Source: Scatophagus argus (taxonomy: Eukaryota > Chordata > Actinopteri > Scatophagidae). Taken from it: a stretch of DNA of 64,000 bases. Below are positions 1-13,900 of the stretch, in pieces. Position numbers and translations under genes: made by a program. Positions within the stretch are counted from its first letter, which is position 1; every line of letters begins with the position of its first letter. Location of the stretch: assembly GCF_020382885.2 (NCBI RefSeq), contig NC_058502.1, forward strand, positions 7,449,501-7,513,500, read 5' to 3'. The notes under the pieces are model-generated. The model saw nothing but the letters and a program-made list of their open reading frames with translations, made no database searches and was not told where the DNA came from.

Positions 1-1566
1 CTCAGGTAGCCCACTCCTTGATTTTGCACAGAGGCATAAGAATGCAGATAGAGCCATATATAGCAAGAAAAACACAGAGACACACAAATCAGGAACACTG
101 GCAAGCACACACATATTGTGTTGTAATAAGGATGCACAGCCCCTCCAAGTGGACTGAGCATGCCACTGCAGCAGAGCTGAAGAGTTCATCCATTCTCTCA
201 CACGACAACAACAAACAACAGGGAGAGTTTTTGTTACATGAACGCTGTAAACATCAGCTGCACTACTTCTTTTTGTTTAGAGCCATGTAATGCATGGCTT
301 GCCTTTCTGTATATCATTAAAACTGAGCCATTACTATCATCATTACCCTGCATCTCTTTGAACCAGCATCTAATTCAGAGTAGGAGGCTTTTAAAATACA
401 AGACCAAGAAAGAAGCTTTAACTAAACACACTATGATCTACACTGTTTGATGGCTTAACATTATCATTACAGACTACACAGATTATGCAAGATGGATCAA
501 ATGAACACTTGCTAATCATTTTGGACCAGATACTGCTTTTAGACAGTATTATATTTGTGGGTTTCTTCTGCTCATTATGAGAAACAATTTACTCAGTGAA
601 CAAGAGAAGAATGAGTAAGAGAGAGAGAGAGAGAGATGCAAACAGATGGAGAGGAAATAGAAGAAAAAGGGGTAGCACAGACAGAGCTCAGTGCATCCAA
701 TTACAGTAAGTGGGCTCATTTCCTCTAATCAAATAGCTACGTTAAATATCTCAAAGGCAGATTCCCCATAGAGCTGATCCTCACACATGAGAAATCAGCC
801 TCTTCCTCCTCCTTTCCTCCTCCTGCTTTTTTTTTCCATCTATAGCTCCTACTCATTTTACAGCCATTGTCAGGCCTTTCCCTCCCCTATAGCAATGCTA
901 TCACCATTCCCTTCTTCTCTGAGCAGAGATCTGTGCCTCACTGAGAGATGTTCCAGCCTAAATATATATGTATCTCAGAGAGAGTAGAGCTTATAGAGAG
1001 GTGCGACTTCTTAAGGAGCTATCTAACATAAGATACTGGGATGATTTCCACATCATGGGAGGATTTCACACAAGCCACAAACACGCATTCATTTATTTTT
1101 CCACAGATTTATGGTGTTGGCTAAAGGCTGGAATGACTGAAACACCTTCCAGTTACACTCAAAGAGCACACACACGCTCTTGTTGGCTGTTTTATTCTGG
1201 AAGAATAGAATCTTGTTGCAGCATTACAGTAAATACAATAACAAAAGGGTGATTTACTGTAGAACTGCAGACGCTTCATGTGAAGAGCATCATTTCTAAA
1301 CTCAGAAATAAGCATCAAAACCAGTACAATATGCTTCTTCTATGACTGTTTAAAATTCAGCCATAAATATTTGACTACAAGTATTGCTATGTAGAACGCT
1401 GTGTACGTATACATAAAGTAAAGAGATTTAGGAGAACCACGAGATGGTGAAATACACAAGCTTATGGTCTGAACAACTGTCTCATGTCTGCAAGTATGGA
1501 ATGTCCTTAACACTCAAACAGGTTTCCCACATGATGACAGCTGAACTAAACAACTAACATTGGTGT

Positions 1567-1601
<35 letters not shown>

Positions 1602-3202
1602 TACATTTTAAGACACAGTGAATGACTCTTAATCAGATACACATGACTAAGGCACGTGTGCTTGTACTAACAGGAGCAATGAACACAGAGAGGGGACACA
1701 CACTCTGAGAGAGAGTGTGTGTATCTCTCTCTCTCTCACACACACACACACCCCACACACACACTATCTCCTTCTTTTCTTACTGCGCTGGAGTTGTTAC
1801 AGAGAGTCATTATAATAATATAATCACATTACTTTCAGTGACTTGGTACTTGTTTCAACATCACACGGTGAAAGAGTAAACACCCAAAGCTTATTATATA
1901 ACTTCTAATCCAGCTCGTTTTGAGCTCTTTTTTGAATTCCTGAGATCAGGTGCCTTGGTGCAGGAATACAGAGAACCAAAGCAAGGCCAGCAATGCAATT
2001 AACACAGTTGGCGGTCAGGTCAGCATTTACTCTCAGAAAGAGAGAGCAGCCTTAGCATAAAACTGGCAGTGAGAGCTGGCAGAACACTTAAGACGGTTTT
2101 GCTTTCCTTTTCAGTCTTTGTTCTGCTTGTTTAATTATAAAACTTGTAACCAGGAGGCAAGCCAGAAGCCTACAAGAACTGGATACGTGTTTGGTAATGG
2201 CCTCAAAGTGTATTCACTGAGCAAGGGCAACCCCTTATTAAGGAAGACTGAACGTAATGACAAGTAAAACCAGAATTAATACTAAACACGTGCTCGCTCT
2301 CCAAATATATCCACTGCATTCACCTACAAGCTGACATGGTTACTGGAGACAGCAAGTCAAACACTTTGGAGGAGTCTAAAAGATACATTGCTTGTTTGAT
2401 AAAGATTTCCAGTGAAATGTATTCAGGTGGTACGCACTGTGACTGAGGTTAAGCAGTACATTGTGTTTTTAAAAATGTATTTAGTGCGCCTACATTTTGC
2501 CATAGAGAAATTTAGAGAAAGTCTTTAGAGCTAGCGGTTTGACACTTGAACTCTTCATTGTAGTGCCTGTTTGTGTAAAGAACCACTCTCAATATGTCAA
2601 AACTTTAAGATTTCTATCAACCCTCTCCCTTTTGAAAAAACTACTGTTTTGGAAATTAACTTAACTAATTAATCAGCTTTAAATGTTCTCTGACATTTTT
2701 AGTCTTAATAACCATATCATTGCTAAAGGGTTTTGGCTGCTCTCTTTTCCCTTTCCAAAATATCCTGAAACTACGAGGGGAGAGAATGAGAGCTTTGTTT
2801 GCAGACATTAATTATACTTCAGGATACTAGAGCTGAAACTATTCGTTGATTTAATATGCATTAGTCAATCAAGATAATCATCATCAGCATTATCACTGTG
2901 AAAAAATGTTAACCTGGATTCCAAAGATTCCAAATTGAGTAATCAAGTATCACATATTTGGTTCATATCAGATTTTCCTTCAATTCTGCATTTTTCAAGA
3001 TAGAAGTTAATTTGAGATGGTTACACATTTCCTTTGGGATTTTTTTTTTGCCCTGAAACCCAAACAGCAGTGTTAAGAGGTGGAATCAGTTTATTATTTT
3101 AAGAAAAGATAGATTTTAGGACTGACAAATTAACAGCAATTTTGCTTTTTGCGTTGTACCCATTATGGTCAAGATTCGTCAAAACTGGAAACTGAGACTC
3201 AC
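1..3202 (-). other. ccser2 intron sequence, no exon recognised
   Basis: This stretch lies 3' of the second ccser2 coding exon on the minus strand. I searched it for the next conserved CCSER2 exon and found none, so the gene most likely continues beyond the left edge. It holds AT-rich sequence, a CA microsatellite at 1568-1599 and a GA/GT/CA low-complexity patch at about 1708-1765. All ORFs here look like chance frames. Confidence 0.6.
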
Positions 3203-4995
3203 CGTGCTGTTGAGCTCTGAGTCATCATAGCTGTCACATGTATGTGTCACAGGTCCCCCAAGGGGCTCAAGACCATCTTCATCCCACATGTAGGTACCGC
3301 CTGAGCTGTTGGAGGGCGACAGCTCCACAGACGAGGTCTGGGGGACATCGCTCTGCTCTGGAGACACTAGTGGTCCCTGGGAGTCCTGCATAGGACTTTC
3401 TTCTTGATGTCCTGCAGACGATACACAAACACCGAGCTGACACAAATGTAACACAAAAATGTAGATGAATTTCCTTTCAATTCTGATTTTTTTTACCTGC
3501 CAGATCCATATCGTCCCAGTCAAGGGTTTCATGGAGAAAGCTCTGTGGGCAGGTTTTACTAGCATTGCCAGGTTTCCTATTGTCAGGAAGGTCCCCATCA
3601 CTGAGCACATCACCCACACTGTAAAAGTCATCTAGAAACTCTTCACTGGTGTCGCCTTTGTCTAGAGATGAGGCAGAAGATAATGACATGTCCTCCAGAG
3701 TCTCAGCTGCTGCCTGGCCAGAGCTCTGTGTAAGGTCACCACTTCCCTCTACTTTTACTCCACCATCTCCAGAGCTTCCATCACTGTCACTATGTGAGTC
3801 TGCTTTGTTAGCCTCTCCAGACACCTCAATGTCTATTGCTACCCCTAAGAGCCCTCCACATTCAGGTGCAGCTGAAGGTCTGACATCCCCCATGACTCTA
3901 CCTGGAAAAAGAGGCTTCTGCTGCTTGGCCTGCCCAGATCGAGCCAGTCTGTAGCCCAGAGCGCCCCCACTGTTGCTTAGTGACTTGGTCAGCACACAGC
4001 TGGGGAGCAGAGGCTTCTTCAGAGCGCTGGGAGTAGCTGGTGCTGGTGGGATTGAGAGGGTGGACAAAGATGAAGCAGCTGGAGGACTTCTACCGCAATT
4101 AAGTCCTCCACCTAGACCTCCTGAACCTCCAAGGTTACTATTCAGGCCTCCGAGTCCTAAACCCATTCTTCCATTGCTCAGTTGAGGAGGCTTGAGGAAA
4201 GTGCTCCGAGGAGGCCGGAGCTGAGTGTTTGCCAGAGGCTTGGCTAGCTCCACAGCCCGGTTAAACGAGAAGGACCGTGTCATAGGCTGGCTAGAGGGTG
4301 AAGGAATCTGCTTGAAGTGAGTGAAGCTGTTCGAACGAACCATATTGTCTAATGCCAAGGTCTTCAGGCTGTCACTGGACTGGGAAAGGCTATCTTGAGA
4401 GCTGCTTCTGGGAGAGCTGGAGCCTAACCTCGGCCGCACAAGGCGAGACTCTGACCCTGTTCGAGCAGGAATGTTGGAGCCACTCTGGCTCATTTTTGAA
4501 CCTCCATTCAGTGGACTTTGGCCTTGCTTAGTCCCTACTTTGGGACTCATCTTCAAGGATTGTTTGGGGATGGCTTTGGGACTGGACACAGCCACCATCA
4601 AAGGACCATCCCTATGCATCTTGGGTGTGCCTGGAAAGCCATTCTTTAACTCCTTTGCCAATGTGGGAAGCTGTTGCTGGGACTTGTCTTCACTTCCATC
4701 TCCAGGGCTGATGGGGGCAGTGGGGCTGGAGGGCGTCATTCCCTCATCTCTCTTCCATTTCAGGGAAAAAGGAGAGGCACGAATCAAGCCATTTGGGCGA
4801 GTTCCTAGAGGGGTGCTCTTACCCTCCTGGTTAGGGACAGTTGGCTGTGTGGAACCATTAGACAAGGGGCTAGCGCCACCAGTCGAAGAGCGTCCACCAA
4901 ACTTAGGAAGTCTGGATACCATGGCGGACCTGATGGGTGCTTTTTCTTCCATTAGATGCCAACAAAGGCATGGAGGGACACAGAATCACACACAA
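3203..4995 (-). CDS. ccser2: CCSER2 (coiled-coil serine-rich protein 2), first two coding exons, partial
   Basis: Two minus-strand exons are visible. The first runs 4995-3497 with its ATG at 4952 and gives 485 codons plus one base. Its acceptor is at 4996 and its donor at 3496. The second runs 3411-3203, in phase, and adds 70 codons. The protein start MEEKAPIRSAMVSRLPKFGG resembles vertebrate CCSER2. The second exon encodes SPSNSSGGTYMWDEDGLEPL, a strongly conserved CCSER family block. The rest is Ser/Pro/Gly-rich and looks disordered. An SNIP tetrapeptide lies at residues 159-162. Mammalian CCSER2 (Gcap14) is described as a microtubule plus-end protein; its role in fish is inferred. The C-terminal coiled coil is not in the window. 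The paralogue CCSER1 is the alternative, but the opening residues and the 10q-type neighbours favour CCSER2. Confidence 0.85.
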
Positions 4996-7900
4996 CTGGG
5001 GAAAGAATAAACAAAAAGACAGAATAAGAGAGGATTAGATTTAAGTGTACGTGACATGACACTAACAACAAGCTTCATAGTTAAAACTCTTTGTTAATGC
5101 CTAGAACATTGTGTAGCTTTTCTAATACTACCTAAAGCTTGGGGTATCAAAAAACCAAACAACACTTTGTCTTACCATTATCTGTGTACCTAACCCTTCC
5201 CTACCTAACCCAAACCCTTTACTTTGTGTTGAAATAGACAGTATAATTTCTATACAAGCAGAAATTCTGTGTATTTTATTTTCATATTAAATGCAGAAGA
5301 TGTCCAAGATCACGTTCAGCACATGAACATGTGCCGTTATCTGTAATAGTATTGTAATAAACAAGAGAAACAAGTATAAACAGTAATAATACTGAGGGTA
5401 ACTCTGTCCACTTGCTGCAGTGGTTGCATGTCTGTCTGCTTTTCAAAGACCACTGACTGTGAGGAGCATTAGAGATTAATCTGGCAAGCTTGCAGGTTGA
5501 CTTAAGACTTTGTCACAGCAAAAATGCCTTGATGCTTTCACGTGGTCATGTGAGAGACTAAAAAGGCTCAATGAGTCTGTCTTTGTGCACATGGCACAAG
5601 GCTTAATAGCCAGAAATTTCAATTGCACATGACAAGTCTGATGCCTCTTTCTTACATCTAATTATAAGTAAAACTGAACTGATTCAAATCAGAAAGAAAA
5701 AAAGGTTTAAAACTACATCCAGTGTAGCAAACAGAACTGTGTGCTTGTTGCAATCCGTATAAAACCAGGAAACTGTTACATTCAATCTCCCCATATTAAA
5801 GGCTAAATAAAGGGATCAAACAGGACATTCTCAATAAGTAGTTAACAGAATAAAGGACTTCAACGTTTTCAACGAGTTTCACACAATATGACCTGTAGCC
5901 CCGACTGGTTTTGAAGGATACCGTGCCAACATGCCTGGCCAACAAAAGAATGGGCAAACGGACAGACAACGCCTGGGGGAGAAGGGAAAACCAGTGCTGG
6001 GAAGGATGCCAGCATAATGTGAATAGTGACTGGAGGATATACAGCACATAAAAGATACACAGGGCTGTTTCCCTTCACTCATTGTGAGGTTAATTCACTT
6101 CCAATCAGCCATGTGACACGTCTACATGTGTTGGTGGTGCACCTGCGTGTTTCATCCATCTGGCTAGTGCCAGAAGATTATGAATAGAAAAGTTACTGAG
6201 ATCCAGATGGCAGGTGCAGTTAACAGAAAGTGACCCATCTGCAAAGAGGAAGCAAAGCAGTTACTAAATACTATCTGCAGGCTTGATCCCAATGGAAAAT
6301 AACCTATTATTACATCAGTTACTATTAATGTTCACATACTGATATGCTTAAGAAATTCCTGCTGCAATGTTGCTCCACAGATCAAGAGGTTTCTCAAATG
6401 TGGACGGATCCTTTGAACAACTGGCACAAAGGCTCAAAGGCAGATACTGGAGCAATAATCCACTCAAGTTTTGAATGGGTGGGGGAGGGGTGTTGGGTTA
6501 TAATGTGGGTCTCCTATTCGGTGGAAAAAAAACTCCTACCACACTGCCCCACATTCCCATACACAGACACACGTGTCTACAATCAGAGAGACAAACTCAG
6601 CACTGCCACAAAAGTGTCTGGCCACGCCACCATCCTAATCTGCTTCATAAACACACATGGGTACAAACACAGAAACACACACACAAAATCAGGTCAGCAT
6701 GTGCAGGCAGGGCATCCGAAGCCTCTTTGCCCCAGGGTGGGGGTGGTGACTGTGTGTGTGTGTGTCTATGTGTGTTTAATGGGTAGCAATTAGATTAGGG
6801 GTTTTCGCTACTGTCAACGGCCCAAGAACCTCTCAAGTTTCATTTATATCCAGCGTGGCAGATCACTGTTATACTGCAGCAAATCCACACACGGCTGTGG
6901 CAAATGTTTATTCGTCAGGGTCACTCACCACCAGTCCGCTGAGTTTCAACAAATTTGTTTAAAATGTGTTTTCCTTCAAGAAAATAAGCGAGAATATGCC
7001 AAAATAAACGTTTTCTTCTAAAATAATTTACTTGAATTACCAAATAAAAAGAATGACAACATAACCAAAAAAAGGAAAGTAAGAACGACTGGTTCATTAG
7101 TGCGGCAGACACAATATGTGTGATACCCAGTCCAAGTCCCAGCAGCACTAGTACAAGGATCAGCTCAAGAGGAGCACAAATAAACAACAAGATGCTAACT
7201 GACTGACACACATTCAGAGGTAGATCAGTAAACCGCACAAGCCATCTGTCATACACTCATATCTGAAAGCATGCCCCTCCCCTCGTAGCACTGTAAATAA
7301 ATATCCCAGAGCTTCACTAACATCAACTACAAGGCCTGCACTAAACCCATGTTAACCAAGGCCAACAGTGTGTGTTCTGCATCTCTGCATTGCACAGGAA
7401 GCAATACATGAAACCTCGATAGCGTGAAGGGATGAATAATAGATAGAAAACAGTCCAGGAAGACACAGTCCAGGAAGACACAGTCCAGCTCAGGTCAGGC
7501 TTATAATCACACACAGATGACAGATCCTGTTAAAGAGAGTTAGACAACAGGAGACAAGACTACGGGAAGACTTTTCCCAGAGAGAGATCTTCTGCTAGAC
7601 CTGCAACTTAGCATCTCAGCAGTGATCCCTGTGGTTTGGCCTTGCTTTATTTCCAACTCAGAGGGCAGCCAAACAGAAAGCACCTGGCAGATACAGAAAG
7701 ACTGAAACGGATCTGGGGGACTGAAATCATTCATTGCTCTTCTGGCAAAGCTTTGCACACACACACACACACTACAGAGATGTATTCTTCAGGAGTAACA
7801 GGACGGATGCAGATAGGATGCGACAGCCTGAGGGCTATGATCTATTGGGTCGTTGGGGCCACGCATGAATGGAGGTGCTCTACTACACACAGTAAATCCC

Positions 7901-10900
7901 CTGTCCTGCTGTTTATCCCCATAGCCGGTCTGTCCCCTTCTCCCAACTCTCATGGTTCCCTATCTTTACAAAGCCTTAGCACCATCTCACAACACAGCAA
8001 CATGTCAGGTTACATCCATCTCTCCTCTCTTACATTTCCTTCATTTAGTTTTCAAAGATTCATAAAGAGAGAATTTTAATTGACTTCATTCAGACTGTGG
8101 AAACCCCACAGGAAGCTACAGAGATAGAACTGATTCTCCTACAGTATTTTAGAAAGAAAATGATATCACAAAATTAAACTAAAACTTCACAGGACTTTGC
8201 TGGTACCACATGACCGGAAACTATCCAAGCAAGCATCGCTTAATTTTAGATTGTTAAAACATTTCCCTGCATATCAAGCAGTCATTTATTTCCTCTACAA
8301 TTCAGTGTAGAATAAAAACATACCATGTTCCTTAGATGTGGTCAAAGTTACTGTGTGTAAGTTATTGTTGTACAGTTCAAAAGAATGTGTCCTTAAATAG
8401 TCTTTCAGTCATAAAAAAGAGCACTGCTATTTCACACAGCAGATGTTTGTTTAGTCCATCATCTGAAAAACAATTTAATGGAGAAAATCCTGAAAGCAAA
8501 GATATTTTTCTTATCTTCAAAAGAAATCACTGGTGTGCACAGTTTTCCAGTCTCATTACTGGACACATTTTGTTTCAGACACATTTTATGCCATTTGGTG
8601 TAAATTGAGATAGCAATTCAGTTAATATGGACTTTTCTTAAGCTACATAACAAAGTGGACCAAAGGACGGAAGATGCAGTAGAAAACACGTGGAGGGACA
8701 TGAAGGATGGATGGAGGGAGCCAGAAAAGATGAAACCGCTCTTTCGGTACGGTTTTGTTCTTGAATGATGTGGAAAGCAGCTGTAACCTGAAACGTGTAC
8801 CTCCCTACGTCTGTCCATCTTTGTACGTCTGTCCAACTTTGTAACCAATCAATAATATAGACAGTTATAGAACAACTGCCTGAAGACCCCAGTATGTCAT
8901 CCGACTGGCTCTACTCTGAGACAAGATAGTTGTTTTCAGGGCAATGCACCACCACAGACATACACAAAACTATTTTCTCACAATGGTTTTCCTTTTCTCA
9001 CCATCAGTGGAGACTATAAATAACTCCAAGGGCTTGTCTTAACCTCCTCCCTGACTGAATCTGAACCAAAGTGCAGCTTCATTTACATATATTGGCAGAG
9101 TCCAGTGTCTCAGTGGAGTAATAACTAGGCCAGTCATCTGGACAGGGCAGCGGGCCACAGTTCTCTCCCTTAAGAGATTAAAGAAAGCACCATTAGAGCA
9201 GGCTAATAGAATGAGACAGAGTTGAAAGCAACACTGATGCTAGGCTAATGTGTATTGAGTGAAACCAACACTGGGCTGAGCTGTGCTGATGATGCTAATC
9301 CAATAAGGCACAGTGAGTTTGGGTAATGCTGTATACTAACTCTGGGAGATCAGATGACAGAGACCAACAGAAGGAACCCTGAGCAGCGGAGAAAGTTAAG
9401 GTGTGGCAACCTGCTACAGTAAGAACTACAGTATGTATACTTACTGTACTGCATGTGGTGTTACAATGGACCGCCACAAGTACACAGACACAATGTCACA
9501 TCATAAAACTATTTTGCAGTGGGATTTTGTTGTTTTTTTTATCAGAATGTACCACAGAAAAATAGATAAAAAAAAATATTACCTTAATTCAATGAGCTTA
9601 TGCTGACTAGTCCAATCATTTTCATCACGGAGTCAACCAATGAGATAAAAGCTACACACCGCCGAGTGACTCTGCACTTTGTCTCCTCCATCATCTAAAC
9701 TGAAAGTAGGGCGGCACCCAAAAGAGTGAAGAGCACAGGAACAGGAAGACACTCTTCAGAGGAGGATCTGTCTGCTGCCTGACTCTCTTCTTGCATGTGT
9801 GTCTGTGCCAGGGTGTGTATGAGTGTGGCAATGGATGTGTGGGTGGAGACAACAGAGCCTTCATGGGTGTGTTTAATATTTGATGGGTCATCGTTTAGGA
9901 GCCCCACTCAGTGTGTTGTGAGAAGAGAGGCCAGGAGAGCACAGGAGACATTACGCTTTTGGGTCCAATCCACCAAGAAAAGAAAAACATCACAATTACT
10001 TGACTCCCAATACAAGAAAGATTACTTGTAGCTGTACCATAATAAGGTACAAAGCCTACAAACTAAAGCCACATAATCCGCCTAACACAACAAAATGTAT
10101 CTACCAGCTAAAGTGCCAATTTACGGCAAGCTGCTGCCTTATAATGTCATGAGATCACCACAGGGGACAATAAAGCAAAGCGGATCCTGCCGAGCACTCA
10201 GCTGCACATTAAAGGTAACTCCAGTAAGGGGGACTCTGTTTCACTCACTCTGATTCAGTGTGAATTCATTTTCCCCTACTCATTTCATGGCTGACAGCAC
10301 AACGGTTCCACTCAGTCAACCATTTTTTGTCAAGTGCCAGCAGTAAAACCACGTAAGCATGGCCAGTTCTTCTGTATCTGCTGTTTGGAAGTGTCACGTG
10401 TCTTGATAAATCACAATGACAGCACAGAAACTGATCCAACCCACGGCAGCTACTACTTCAGCATTTATACCGTTTCACATTACACTTCTATAAAGGGACT
10501 AATTCAGCATCAGTTATATTGGTGTTCTTCACAACAGATGATTTTGATGTTTTACCACACCACTGTGAATGGCGAAAACAAAGTTTTTTGTGGTGCTGCT
10601 TTAATTTAGGATATAAACACAGAAGCAAGATAGCGACAAAGAAAGTCCGAACACAAATGAGTCACTCAAAAAGTCCTTAGTATCCACCCTGACTCATCCA
10701 GGAGAATAATTCTTCTCTGCTCTTACTGAAGTGCGATGCTGAACAGCAGAAGTCTTGGTAGGACTTACATAAAGTACTGTAACAGCAGCCAATACGTTCA
10801 CACTCCCATTATTACCATGATCACATTTCTCATAGACCAGAAGTCTTTACTGTATGTGTATAGCGTGTTTACAAGGACATGTATCTGTTCCCTCATCAAT

Positions 10901-13900
10901 ATAACCACACTGCGAGAGGACTGCAGTGCCTTTGACAGCGCAATTTAATTCCCACCTTCTCACTGATGAAGTGTCACCAGGCAACAGCGCAGGTGTCAAT
11001 CACTGTCAGCGAGGTCATTAGGCTTGTTTACGTAGGTGGCAGCAGAAGGCAGAGCCGACAGCAGCCCGAGGCAGACTTTTCTTTTAGGGGTCTAATCAAA
11101 CTTCACTGACACCACCGAGCATCATATCATCAAGTGATCACCAAGGTGGGACATCACACAAGCGCTGCTGACAATGTAATAATTTAGTGGGAAGATAAAA
11201 CTAGAGTCTGGAGCTGAGAGACTCGACACGCATGATATTGAATAAGAGGCCTAACCTATTTGTAATAAAATACATTACTAGAATTTAAGCAGTTTGTGTA
11301 GTAATCACCTACCACTGGTTTATTTTGGAGCTAACTCAGGTGAGCGCTGAACTTTCGATCCACTGCTCAGCCTTTTTTTGACTTTGTAAGTAAGGGAGAG
11401 GAAGCAGAGCCCAGCAAGATTTTAGCTTATAGTTAACTTGTTCACAAGCAATTGTACACATCCAACAGAAAGACAGCACCATGGACTTCCAACTGATTGT
11501 GTGGGATCTGCCGTCCAAGGAGCCCTTTCACATAAATGGTAATCATTTACTTCACTGTAAATATATAGTATACAATATCAAAATATATAAAAATATTACT
11601 TCACTTCACTTGCAAAACCAACCAACAGCCAAAGGTCATAATGACTGTTTATATATCAGCTGCACACAGGAAGTCATTTGTATGATATCAGATATGATAT
11701 GAAAACAGTCTTCATCAAAGCTTTGGTGAAAATAACTGCTAAATGAGAACACGAATACTAATAATATCTCATTTAACTAAAGTGACACGTTTTTTGTTTT
11801 TTTTTTCATGTAAAAAGTACAGGCTTATAGGATTATGCACTGCTATACAGATAAACCCTTCATAAGCGTGTTTTCACGCATACTAATACATACTCAGAGT
11901 CACATGCAGAGTTCATGGTCAAGCGCCTGCAATCACCCAAGTTTTTTTGATATCAGAACCATGGCATCATTTCTCTGCTGGATCAATGGCTTTTCTTCAC
12001 AATGACTGAGTTCACTTCACACACTTTCTTATCCACTATGTTGTTTATTTAGTATTTATTTAATGTATCCCATGGTAACTCATTCCTGTTTCCTGACACA
12101 CGTCACAGTGCAAAACATGAGCCTGAGGAGGTGAGAGATGTGGCTTTAAAAGAACCAACTTAAATCACTCCATGACTCAGAGTCTGGGTTAAGGCCCTCA
12201 ACATGAAGCACAGTCTAAAGAGTAGGCTTTTAGAATATCATGTTCCTGCTGGATTTATCCACTGTGAATGGACAATACAGTGCGATTAGGTCAGCTTCCT
12301 CTCTGTCCAACTTCCATCTTTTCCTATGCCTCCGTCCGTTCCATTCACTCCATAAAGCGGTGTCTCTTAACAAACACTTGCCCCAATCGCTACTGTTTGC
12401 CCTTTTTGTACAGCAACTGGCAAGCAGTTTCACAGGAGGCCAGGGAGAACAAGGCCCCTGCGCCTTTTTGGCCAGTTTTTCACAGAGTTAAGCGCTATTA
12501 GGTCAACTGATGCAACTACAGGAGAACCCATCCAAGAGTGTCTGATACAATAGAGTAACCTTTCCCTTCACCCCAGGAGCCTTCTGGGATAAACTGACTG
12601 AACGCTTGTCGGTTGTGGCTGGACATATTGTAGCTGATTAAACTGCTTTGAACTCAGAAAGACACTCCATAACACAAAGTGAGGTATCTAAAAAGATTGT
12701 AGACGCTGCAGTTGAGACTGGTATGCAAACACGGTATTTGAATGTCAACGTCATGTCTGTGCAGGTGACCACACAGTTTGACATTTGGGACTGCATTAGT
12801 TTTTGTCTTCAAACAGTACATGAGTTAAATGGCAGTGTAGTCTCACAACACCTCAATGAGCTAATCCAAAGCTTAAACTTTCCAGGTGTGTCCCAAGAAA
12901 TGTTATCCTGGGCAAAGAGGAAGTTTAGCAGAGACAGTGATTCAGCAGTATTGAGTAACCAAAAAGAGGCGATTTGCCGAATGAAACTAGTACAGTAACA
13001 TGACACAAGGGCACACAGACACGTTTTATTAAGTGGGCAGGGCTCTGGAAACAAGCCATCACGTCCGAGAAAAGCACCTATTTTGAACAGACGCATGCAG
13101 ATTTCAGCAGGTCGCATATGGTGATTGAGAGCGACTCAGCAGTGTTGAAAGCAAAGTTTCGCCTTCAAAACAGATCTCACACTCTGCAGCACATTCGTTG
13201 TCTCGTGTCTGATCCCAAGGACGCAAAGACTCTATAATATCACATGACTCAAAGCCTTGAAGGATTACCGAATGACACGTACAGGTTTTAAGAAGAGTAA
13301 CCCTGCAACCCGGTATGGTGAAAGCTCAGTGCAATTACATTAGCTGAAGCTAATGAGGCACAGATTAACTGGATGAGCACACGAGCACATATACATGCTG
13401 ATATGAGCTGACATACTGGCAAATGAAGACACCTGGTGAGGCATATACTTACTATGCCATGCGTTTGCTCTCAATGTAGGAATATCATGCACTTCAAACA
13501 TCATACAGTACTTCAGTAGAACCATAATGAGAGCAATGACAGGGAATCTGCTTCACGTATACCAATTATCTTTTTCACCCACTGGTCTTTTCATCTAATT
13601 AGAGCTCCGCTGCCCACACAGTTCAGAAAAGAGGTCATATTTGGCAAAGTGAAAACACCTGTGTGATTGTAAAGCATGTATAGGAGATTATACATATTAT
13701 TCCTCAACAAAGCCAAAGTGGAACCAAAGATGACTGTCATATATCAATAAATAATTATTGGGTCGTACAACATATTTCACATACTCTCATTCAAAGCCAA
13801 ACTATGGAGCTTTTTTAACAGAGGACATTTTGACATGTCACAGAAGAAAAAAATACACTTGGCTGCTTCGGTTTCAGAGGAGTCTAGCAGTTGTGCATGC

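Noticed and set aside
4471-5010. 179-codon plus-strand ORF opposite ccser2
   Set aside because: It is the antisense shadow of the large ccser2 coding exon, open because of that exon's composition.
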